This document shows, piece after piece, positions 23,056 through 32,424 of a stretch of 64,000 bases of DNA. The DNA comes from Asterochloris sp. CNOR1. Its lineage: Eukaryota; Chlorophyta; Trebouxiophyceae; Trebouxiales; Trebouxiaceae. The stretch covers positions 496,001-560,000 of the forward strand of contig OZ017755.1 in the NCBI GenBank assembly GCA_963969365.1, given 5' to 3'. A program made the position numbers and the translations under genes. Numbering within the stretch: the stretch's first letter is position 1; each line of letters starts with the position of its first letter. Below the pieces are notes generated by a model, which worked only from the letters and a program-made list of their open reading frames with translations, ran no database searches and was not told where the DNA came from.

Positions 23056-23655
23056 GCGAACAGAGTCTTTTACTCTGAATGTAAGTGATACCACTGCTGG
23101 AGAGATGCTCCAGTGCAGCCCCTCCAGGCTGGTCAACATTGTTGACAGGGGGGCAGCAAGCAGCTCGCAACTTTTCTTGGCACTGTCCCATGAAGGCACA
23201 ACTTTCTTGGCACTGTCCTGTCAAAGTCCATAGCACAGCAGGACCACACCAGTGCTGTGGTGGCTCTCCCAGCAAGGCGTCTTCAACCCACTGAACAGCA
23301 ACCAGCAGGGACAGGCGCCAAGCGGCAGACACGTCACAGGTGTGCTCTGCCCCCTGCCAGGTCGTTCAGCCGCCCTGTTGCAGATCTGCAAGCCAGCAGT
23401 TTCCTGCTGTCCAGCTGCAAACCCTGGCGGCAGGGTCGCCTGGCTTGCACCCCAAAATGAGCATTTCCATGAGATGCAACAGTGGGCTTGGTGCCCTTGT
23501 GCAACTCTGCCCTGGCCTGCAACACCTGCAGCGCAAGGCAGCAGCCATCTGCATAGCCAACCTAGGGCATGATGGCAACAGCGTTGCCCACTCCAACATG
23601 CCCCTCATGTGCCCGCTGCTGCTGTACAGGTGTCAAGTGGCTCAGTTCTCACAAG

Positions 23656-25479
23656 ATGCATGGCGGGTCCACATGGAGGCTCTGCCTCGCTGCATCTTTA
23701 TGTATGCTGCTGCCAGCAACAGCCCTGTCCCAGATGCTGGCCACACCAGACCAAGTGATTGTGGTGTCTGTTGGGACCAGGAAGCGGGCAGAGCTTCAGG
23801 AGACACAGAAACAGACCTTTGCAAAGCACTTGGAGACCTGGTACTATGATGAGGTGGATATCCTGTTACATAACAGCTGTTGGCAATGGCTGTTGTTGTT
23901 GTTGCTGGCAGCGGTCCATGGTTGGTGATATCTCTTCCCCCTTGCGTTTTGCAGGGAAGTGCACTGCCTCGTTGACCAGCTGCCATTCTGCAGGGTGTGG
24001 CACCATGCATCTATGTGCCCCCAACAGCAGTGCAGCTGCCCCGGTTCCAGTCCTGTGACCAGAGGACCAAGCCAGACACAGCACATGGGTTTGGCTGGTG
24101 CGAGTCCGCTGCCCCTGGCTGCGCCCTGCCTATGCATTGCGCACTTCATGGCATGCCATGCATTTCCTGCAAACAATATTGATGTGCACTGCGGTGCCTT
24201 CCCTGGCCGTTGCAAGGCGGCGCTCTGAATGTGTTTCAGGTGGTGCGCCACCCGAAGGGTCCACCATGCCATTGCGGCGGCTCTTCAGCGACTGAAACAC
24301 TCAAAGACTTCACAGCCTGAGTGGATGGTGGTGAGCTACTTGCACGCCCTGTGCTGCGTTCATTGCAGCATTTTGTAAGCGATCAGACCAAGAGCAGGCA
24401 CTGCCTCCCATGTATGTGCTCAAAGGCGCTCATTCCTATCTTGTCCAGTGATGGTGCCAACCTTACGGAATGTGCTCCGTCAGGCAGAGCAGATGGGACT
24501 GTCAATGCTGTGCTGAGGGTAATAATCTTGTAAACCATGCGGCTTGTCCTGGGCTGCAAAACCTTGCTGATGGTGTGCCTTACCAGGTTCTGCTGCGTGC
24601 TCAGACTAGGTCCACATGCTTGCCTGCAGCACGCAAGCCCAGCACATAAATGCTGTTAGTCCTGTCTGTGACGTCACCTCTTGCTTTGAGTGCCAGGTGC
24701 TTGATGACGACACCATGCTAGAGCCTATCACGCTGCTTCAGCTGATAGGCACTTACAACAGCTCAGAACCTTTGTACATCGGCAACATCCTGAATAATTT
24801 CAACATGGGTGGGGCTGGCTTCCTCCTGTCCAGATCCCTACTGCAAGCCCTCTCAGCTCCCTGGACCAATGAGCTTCTCAGATTCACCTTTGACGAGAAT
24901 GGGGACCCAGATGAACCTGAGGGGTTGCCTGTGCAACATCGGGGACACATGCACAGCTACAACATGCTGGACTGGTGCATTGAGAGGTAGGTGCTGCCTC
25001 GCCTTGTCCACTTTGTTTGCTGCCATGCCCCACCTTGTGAGCTCAGAGAACATTGGGTTCCTGCAGGATGGAGGGTAAGGCCAGATGGGCATCGGGGTGG
25101 TGGCTTGCACCTATAGCCCTTGCACAAGACTGACCTGTCCTGCTTCCTTTTCAGGGGGCGACTGGACCTTGATGCATTCAGACTGGGCACTGGCCAGCTG
25201 CTTCCTGAAGACAGCAGGCATAGGGCCCACGGAAGCTTTAATGAATGGTGCTCTTTGCTGTATACAATGGTGTTGCATATCTGCCCCCACAAGGCATGCA
25301 GCCTCACTGGGACTTGTGCCACTGCAGGGCACATCGTCATGAACCAGTGGATGAAAGATTGCCCAGTTGGCAGAGAAGGCAAGCAAGACCTTCCAGTGGT
25401 GTCTTGTCATGGGTATCGATTGCCAGAGATCATGTACGACTTCTATAACAGCATGACAGTACCTGCGCTGCACCTGTGA
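23656..25479 (+). CDS. Fringe-like GT31 glycosyltransferase, complete
   Basis: Seven exons join without a frame break: 23656-23853, 23994-24097, 24240-24330, 24697-24986, 25067-25074, 25155-25247 and 25328-25479. They give about 311 residues. The N-terminus is a short signal-anchor-like stretch (WRLCLAASLCMLLPATALS), fitting a type II Golgi protein. The catalytic part has the nucleotide-sugar/metal-binding DDD in WMVVLDDDTMLEP, then SSEPLYIGNILNNFNMGGAG and FLLSRSLLQAL, as in Fringe/DUF604-type GT31 enzymes. The acceptor-side region is HSDWALASCFLKTAGIG, and near the end comes PVVSCHGYR. Exon 5 is only 8 nt. Skipping it would put HSDWALASCF out of frame, which supports it. The family transfers a sugar (often beta-1,3-linked) in the secretory pathway; donor and acceptor cannot be told. 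The start could instead be the internal ATG at 23728. Confidence 0.82.
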
Positions 25480-26650
25480 ATTCTATATCATCATTTTTGA
25501 ATTGGACACAGCTGGGCGCCCTTGTTGAGCTTGTTGGCAATCTCGTGACCCTGCCTGCAATTTCCAATGTGATACTGACAAGTCAGCTTCATCATCGCTA
25601 GCGAAAGCCAGCGCTGGCTTTAGATGTCAGCTGCCATGCTGCTAAAAAAGTGCTGCATATCCTTCGTCAACCAAACAAGGTCTGACCTGCTACAGAACTA
25701 TTGTCTTGCCAGCTAGCCAAGGGTGTCCATCAGAAACTTGCCAATCCCACTGCAGGGTTGCATTTGCAGTGGAATGGCAAGCCGCATACAATCTGTCATC
25801 CAGGTGATCATAGGCTTTTTCCCATGTTTCAGCAGCGGCGCAGTGGAACTAGAGAGGTGAGCAACACAACAGATTTCCTAGCGCGGGAAAGGAGCGGGTG
25901 CTTGGAAATTCTCGAGCCCATTCAGTCAGCCTGAACGCTCAGTCAACAGGGAACTCAGGCAGATGTTTCCAAGTTTTTTTTGGAGACTGACAGAGATACT
26001 GTTTCCTCCAAACGCATGGCTGCTATGGGCACTGGGCACGCATTGAGGGAGGTTGTAGGCGGCACACACCTGAGCATACCTGGACAAGGTGCAGGTCTGC
26101 TCTTTGGAGTAGCACTGCTTGGGGGCCACTGCATGATGGAAGGCAGGCAGTAGCCTGAACACAGCAGAGCACACGTTGGCCACAGCCCTGCTCAAAAGTG
26201 TTGTAGCTGTGGGCTTGAGCCCTGTGGCTCAAGGTTGACGAGGTGCCAGGCTGCATGCAGCAGAGCATGCCCTGACACGGTGCAGGACACGTCAAAGCCC
26301 GGTGCTGGCTCTGGAAGTCCTTGTTGTGGGGGCTGTACACTACACTTGGCAGAGAGTGCCCTTCTCAAGATACTGGCCAGTATTGCTCATATTATTCTTT
26401 GTAAACGCAGCCTCCTGCCCTCATGAGGCAAACAGCTGCTGGCCCCACCATGCTGCGGCAGGCTTGTATGCTTCCTGCAGCAGTGTGGGTTGCAAGGCTG
26501 AGCGCATGCTCGACCCCAAGCTGCATCTTCAATTATAAGATGCAGAATATCGTGCACCCAGCATGTAGCCTCTCTGCAGTCCAGCAGCCAGGGTTCTAGA
26601 GCAGCTAGGAAGTGGTGTCTCTTCCCTTTTGATGTCGATCATACCAGGTT
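25480..26650. other. Intergenic region between convergent genes
   Basis: About 1.2 kb between the 3' ends of the glycosyltransferase and sirtuin genes. No supported exon, repeat array or RNA gene seen. Confidence 0.5.
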
Positions 26651-29600
26651 TCAGCCAGGTTTTGCTTGAGGCAGGCCCTGTATGAGAGATCCACTGGTCC
26701 GCTGCCTTTTGGCGTCAGGCTCCTCCTTGCCACCACATCTGTCAAATGTCTCAGGTTTCATTGCCAACAAGGCCATCTGGGAGGGGTCACGACCCTCTGC
26801 AGCCTGCAGTGCGGCAGCCCCACTCTGGCCACCCGCACTTGCGCCGTCATATGTCTGCTGCTGACTGGTAAATGTGATCTCCCTGCAGCCACTGGGGCCC
26901 GCTATGTCGTAGTCAATGGCCAGGTTGTGCACTTCAGGGTCCAGTGACTCATCCAGCTGCAGCCTGATGCAGGCACGCAGCGCTGCATTGGCCACGCTGC
27001 GCCTGACTGTGACCGGGGGTTTGCGCAGACTGGCCGGGCGCACATCTTCTTGCCCCTGCAAGTGCGGCAGGAGCCATTGCTGAGCAACTTCGCATGTTCC
27101 AGAGCAGGTGTCGCAGCATGCTGAAGCACGCCTTCTTGCTCTTGCATGCGCAGTGGGCTCAGCCAGCTGAGCAGCACTGTTGCCGAGCACAACGCTGAGA
27201 GCAGCTGCAGCAGAAGCATGGCGCACACTTCAGACCACCCATGTCAAGGAGGCAGAGTGCAGAGAAAGCAGCAGTGCCAGCACCATGCATGGCCTGCGTC
27301 ATTACACCACTGCACGTGCCCGCACCTTCGCGCCAGTGCATGTGCCCGCATCTTTGCAGCACTGCGTATGCAGGGGCTGCCACCAGCGTGCTGCACAACT
27401 TTGTAGACTGCCAGCCAGTGACCAGAATGCAGCGTCAACGTTACACTGCAGACCTGGGCACAGCTGGTAGAGGGCCAGACAGAGCCCGGCAGGCAGCGTC
27501 ACTCCCACCAACAGCCAAGCATGGCAGCCAACTGCCTGTCTGTGCACAGCAAGCTCGGCGGCCCAACTGCAGACTTAGGCATAGCAAGCTTGACAGTCAA
27601 CTGTGGACTTGTGCACAGTGAGCCCAGGCTGCTTACCTCGAAGGAGACTTCAGCGGAGACCACAAAGGGCATGGGCGCGCCAGGCCCGTGGCGACTGGTC
27701 ACTGTGAGGGTCAGCGCCTGCTTAGGGGCCGCCTTGCCCCGCCCACTGGGGGCCGCCAAGGTGTGCGAGACCACCAGTGTGTCTGTGCGCCGATAGGCAG
27801 GGACGGGGAGGCCCAGCGAATCCATGACGTGGCGCATGACGTCATCCGCCTTCGCATGGATCACCAGGTGGGCCTTCTTGTCCTTGGGCGTCTGCTGCAG
27901 GTTGACAATGACCACCTTGCCGCCTGCAGCACCAACAGGCAGCTGGAAAGGGCCGCGGCCTTATGTGACAGAAGCTGTCTCAGTAGGCCCAGGCAGGACT
28001 TTGGACAGGTGACGTCGGCTCCTGGAGCTGCCCCACATGCAGAAGCAAATGTATCTTATATATATGTGTGTGTGTTTTCAGGTACCAGCGTGCCTCCTGC
28101 AGCAACAGGGAGGCCACAGGGGGCACTCAGCACTGCCTGCAGGTCAGGAGGAAGTTTGGTGCACTGCAGCTGTGCTCAATGTTTGTGCAGCAGCCTGCAC
28201 CTCAAAAGATCCTGGTAGATGGTCTGATGTTGCTGATGACTCTCAGCACTAGAGCAGGAATTAGCAAGAGTGGTAGCAATTTTGAAGAATCAATGGTAGG
28301 CTCATCAGCCTCTTCTTGTGCACACTTCTCCCATCACTAAGTATTGCCTGTTTAGCAGGCTGCCTGGCACACTCTGCAGCCAGTAGGTGCAGGACTCAGC
28401 ATGCTAGCTGCAAATAACGCAAGTGCCCTGCAGCTGGGCTGTCACACAGCACAATGGGCGGCACACTGTGTCTCAGCAACAGCCCAATTGACAGGGCACT
28501 GAGGCCCACTCATGCTTCCAAATTCACTGGCAGGATGGCACTCAGGGGATCAGCAGCAGCTTACTATGCCATTGGCAGGGCAACAAGCTACTCCACCCCC
28601 CACCAGGCAAGCCAGCACCTGCTGTGCACCTGCCGTGATGGGCTGCATCAGCCAGCTGCAATTGGGCACTCTCACTGCTGCTGAATCCCACCCAGTCAGT
28701 ACTTGCTGCACACATGACTTCAAAAGCAATTGCGCACCACCAGCCTTCGTCAAGTCCACAGCTGCAGGACCCCAGGCAGCCAGCACCATCAGCTCACCTG
28801 CCTTGATGATTTCATCAGCAAGTTGCGGGCGAGCAGCTGTCAAACCCCAAGCACCACTAGCTCGCCTGCCCTGGCAGTCCTCACCAGCAGCTTGCACGTG
28901 GGCAGCCCTGCAGGTGCCACACCTCAAGCTGCTGTCGCCCATTTGCCTATCTGCCTCGACGGCCACATCTGACAGGTGACATGCTGGCAGCCCCAGGACT
29001 GTCAGCACCTCACATCCCATGCGGGCCACCCGGTGCCCACCTGCTTTGGCAGTAGCGTCTGGCAGGTCGCAGGCGGGCGTGATTTGGAGGCTGGTGCCTA
29101 GGCAGATGGCCAGGTCAGCCTCTCCAGCAATCCTCTCTGTCTCCTCCAGCTTGTTCTCTGGCAGGGCGTCCTCCCAGTCCAGCACGACGTCTTTGAGGCG
29201 TCCCCTGCAGCCTGGCTGGGAGCAGCTGCGGCCTGTGGCCTTGAAGCCTACCTGCAGCAGCCAGTGCATTGCTGGGAGCAAAGCCAATGAAGGGCGCATC
29301 CTTTTAAGAAGCCTCCAGCAGCACACAAGCTTGCAGGCGACGCCTGCAGCCCAGCTGCAGGATGTGGCCTTGGAGCCTACCTGCAGCAGCCAGTGCATCG
29401 CCTTGAGCAAAGCCAGTCAAGGGGCACAGTCCAGCACATGATGGCACGGGCACCCTCTTGCAGGTGTCCCCTGCAGCCTGTCTGGGTGCACCTGTGTAGT
29501 GCGCTCTGTGGTGCCTTGAGGCCTCCTTCATAAGCCACCACATGGCCTTGATGTTTCTGCTGGATTTTTGATTGTACGTGCTTTGCTGGGGCATCCTGCT

Positions 29601-30456
29601 AAGAATCTTCAAAACAGCTCGAGCTGCGTGCTGGGCAGACATTGGGCGTGGGGCAGCATGCTTGCTGAATGCAGCTCTGCAAATTAAGCCAGCATGGCAA
29701 TCTCCTCATAAGCATGCAGGTGGGAAAGCTCACCTTTTCCATCTCGAAGTCACGCACGTACTCTGTCTTGCATTTGGGGCAGCGCTCCACAAAGCAGTTG
29801 CCGTGCAGCTCTGCCAGCTGGGCCTGGGGCACCCCCGAGCGCAGGTGCAAGCCGTCCACATTCTGGCTGCAGATGTACCGGAGTTTGCCCGTGCCCAGCA
29901 AGGCCACAAGGCCCTGCAGCATGGACTTGCAAGTGTGAGGGAGGCACTCATGACCACATCTCTGTGAGCTGCAATGCCTACAAGCTGTTACATGCCCGGG
30001 AGCCATCGTGCGCTCTCACCTGATGTGTGTAGCTGGGCTTGGCTGTGGCAAATGTTGTCTTGCACTTGGGGATGGGCTTGCCAGCGTGTTGCAGCGTCCA
30101 AATACCATTTGGTCCCCTGGAGCACACAGCGCAGCATGAGTGTGGCTGCATGCTGACATCTGCCAGGGGCCCCCTGGTGCGCCCCACCTGAAGTCTGGGA
30201 TGCCGCATGACGTGGAGATCCCGGCTCCAGTGAAAGCAATGATTTTGTTGCTGTGGGCCACCTGCACTCAGTGACTCGAATTAGCATAGGAACGTAGTAA
30301 TGTCTTGCTCTCTTCAAAACCTGCATTCACCAGTGTAGCAAGCTGATCCAGTTTTTGCTTCAGTGCTTCCTGTGTCTCAGACAGCTCACGGGCTCCCAAG
30401 TGTCCTCCCACATCAGCTCGAACGGACAGCTTCTCGGCGTAGCCCAAGCTGCCCAT
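26651..30456 (-). CDS. Class IV sirtuin, SRT1/SIRT6 type
   Basis: NAD-dependent protein deacylase acting on chromatin in its family. The start at ATG 30456 gives [20 protein letters not shown], matching the plant SRT1/animal SIRT6 N-terminus. An upstream in-frame ATG also exists. Domain order: NAD site [24 protein letters not shown]; the catalytic-His segment [17 protein letters not shown] with AELHGNCF; zinc ligands CPKCKTEY and CSQPGCRG; then [31 protein letters not shown] and [18 protein letters not shown]. The C-terminus includes [16 protein letters not shown] and a nuclear-localisation-like KRQR, with the stop at 26651. Splice phases agree, for example AKA G|G GKVVIV. The exon 29251-29033 is flanked by tandem copies of its own two ends. 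The start codon lies 73 bp from that of the divergent small coiled-coil gene, suggesting a shared promoter. Confidence 0.9.
28730..29065 (-). repeat. Tandem copies of a sirtuin exon end and donor site
   Basis: Five degenerate units. The real exon end with its donor is near 29034 (GCCCACCTGCTTTGGCAG on the plus strand). Related units start near 28944, 28859, 28791 and 28733, at steps of 58-90 bp. Each unit keeps a CACCTGC/CGCCTGC-like donor complement followed by exon-like sequence. Confidence 0.7.
29170..29570 (-). repeat. Tandem copies, about 131 bp, of a sirtuin acceptor and exon start
   Basis: Three units. The real acceptor CTGCAG is at 29257-29252, followed by GTAGGCTTCAAGGCCACA; a copy is at 29386-29381 followed by GTAGGCTCCAAGGCCACA. 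The downstream CCCCTGCAGCCTG block recurs at about 29200, 29331 and 29466. The spacing of 129-133 bp is close to a multiple of three, and the minus strand is open through the first two units. Confidence 0.8.
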
Positions 30457-30529
30457 CTTGCACGCGGCATATGCTTTCTTGACGCTTGACAAGCCATTGT
30501 TCGTTGACCAGGTTCATTTCTGCAACAAC
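30457..30529. promoter_or_regulatory. Compact divergent promoter region
   Basis: Only 73 bp separate the start codons of the sirtuin (-) and the 85-aa coiled-coil gene (+). I see no recognisable box. The arrangement itself implies a bidirectional promoter or 5' exons overlapping the neighbour. Confidence 0.5.
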
Positions 30530-30980
30530 ATGGCGGACAAAAAGGCTCAGAACAAGGTGTTACTGGGATGGGAAGAGCACATGATGTTGCTGCTGGGGCC
30601 TTCCACAAAAATGCTGAGTTGCTGCTATGCAGGAGCTCATTCTGACTCTGGAGGTCGAGAAGCAACAGCTGCGCCTTATGCACCAGGAAGTCAGGTCTCA
30701 GCTTTGGAACTTGAAGGCAAGCTACTGCATTGCTAAGCATGATGATCACTAGGACTGCTGCTGGCAAGAGAGCCACCATACCATGGAGCACACCCCTGCT
30801 GACATTGAAACCTGCTCCTCATACACCCTGCAGGAAGAGCGGCAACACCTGCAGCACATGCTGGACTGCTGCGACAAGGAGATCACTGCAGAGGAGAGGA
30901 GACAGCGTGACACAGAGGAATGGGAGGATGTCCAGCACTCAGCGGGGCAGCAGGGCACTCCTGCAGATAATGCCCTTTGA
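30530..30980 (+). CDS. Small 85-residue coiled-coil protein
   Basis: Three exons: 30530-30556, 30633-30716 and 30834-30980. Joined in phase 0 throughout they give about 85 residues: MADKKAQNK, then ELILTLEVEKQQLRLMHQEV, then EERQHLQHMLDCCDKEITAE and a short polar tail ending GTPADNAL. Nearly the whole protein is predicted helix with heptads. The second intron (30717-30833) begins GCAAGC, a GC-AG border. No family recognised; size and coil suggest a subunit of a small complex. Confidence 0.65.
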
Positions 30981-31402
30981 AAGGAGCAGTGCTCAGCGAC
31001 GCAACAGCGCACATGGATCAAGACAAGGACATGACGTGGTGTGCTCAGGCAGGGCTGTGGTCCAATGCAGAGATGCAGGGAACTGGCCACACAGGCCAAG
31101 AGGTTCAGCTGTGATGGAGCGTACAATTGCTCTCCGACTGACAAGTGGTAGAGGCTGCATATTGCACCTGGCTTCACGGAGCAAAGCAACTAATCTCTCA
31201 CTGCACAGCTGCCTGCTATGGGATCGTCCTGCAGGACCTGTCTCTGGTTGGCCTTGGCAGCAGCCTGAGTTGATGAAGCTCTCTTTAAAGGGTTCACAGT
31301 GTGAACTGACATGTATGACCGGGGAGAGCCAGATGCTGTGATTGAAGCCGCCGAGATCTCAGGTCATTAAAGGAACACGCTGTAAAAGAATTTGCTGACA
31401 GA
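30981..31402. other. Intergenic region, nothing recognised
   Basis: About 0.4 kb between the small coiled-coil gene and the Ser/Pro-rich exon. No supported feature. Confidence 0.5.
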
Positions 31403-31905
31403 TCATTGTTGCTTGCAGCTACGGTGCTTGTGCTTGCTCCCTTTCTTGCCAGGTCTTGATGGCCCCTCAGCTGGAAGAGCTTCAGCAGGTGGAACAGGCT
31501 CTTCTGTAGGGGCCTGCCCATGCTCTGCAGCAGATGCAGTGTGCTGGTCCACGGGTGCCGGCCGCCATGTCGCTCGCACCGAACCCTGAGCAATCAGGCC
31601 TGGCAGAATTTCAGCAGTGTCTTTGCTGCTGGACCTGGTGCTGTGACCTGCTTCAGCAGGCTGTGCTGATTGGGAGGGTTGGTGTGGCACGGTGTGGGTG
31701 ATAGGAAGGCGCTGCTGAACAATGTCAGATGTTGTCTCTACAGTTGAGGAAGAAGGATCGGATTGCACTGTTGCTCTCTCACTGGCTTTATTTTGAACTG
31801 GCTGGTGTTGAGGCCCCCGAGCAGCCTCTACTGCTGGGCTCTGCTCGCTGCTGCTGTCTGCAGGCAACAACATGAAGGTTGCCAGCAGCAGGGCTGGGTC
31901 CATCC
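31403..31905 (-). CDS. Low-complexity C-terminal exon, unknown gene
   Basis: Minus-strand open stretch from a CCTGCAG acceptor near 31860 to a stop at 31403. It is rich in Ser, Ala, Gln and Pro (SSSTVETTSDIVQQRLPITH) and ends in a basic tail (GKKGSKHKHRSCKQQ). It lies beyond the inferred stop of the pyruvate kinase tail, so it probably belongs to a separate short gene. The candidate 5' exon (MLAQESVNLQRHAERCK, about 32065-32015) does not join it in frame by an obvious splice. Confidence 0.35.
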
Positions 31906-32184
31906 ATGGTTGTCTGTGGCTCGTGCAGCACGTCCCACGCAGGATGAGCAAAGCAGCAAACCCTCCTGGTGGCCCTGAAACAGCCTGTCCCCTGGCACGT
32001 TGCAGGGAGTGTGCTTACTTCTTGCAGCGCTCAGCATGCCTCTGCAAATTCACGCTTTCCTGGGCCAACATGTCTCAGCCAGCAGGCAGAACAGCTCTAG
32101 CAAATGGGCCATGTGCCACTGCCTGCATCTCATTTGTGGTCACCCGTTCCGTTCTGGCTTTGATGGCGCAGGCAGCAGCACACA

Positions 32185-32410
32185 GCCCATCTCAGCGGCT
32201 TCGCAAGCTCAAGAAGTGGTCATCACCACGTGAACGGCACCAATCAGCAACACCAATTAGCAGCCTTGCAAGCTGAAGAAGCGAAGGCCACAATGCGCAT
32301 GGCGAATAGCAGCCATCAGCAGCCTCGCAAGCTGAACAAGAGGTGTCCCCAATGTGCATGGCTTTCAGCACCCACCAGCAGCCTCGTGAGCAGAGGCAGG
32401 GGTTGTCGGA
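32185..32410. repeat. Tandem repeat, about four units of 57-70 bp
   Basis: AGCAGCCTCGCAAGCTGAA-like blocks recur near 32190, 32258, 32317 and 32378, with related sequence between them. Confidence 0.75.
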
Positions 32411-32424
32411 ACCCTCCCTAATTG

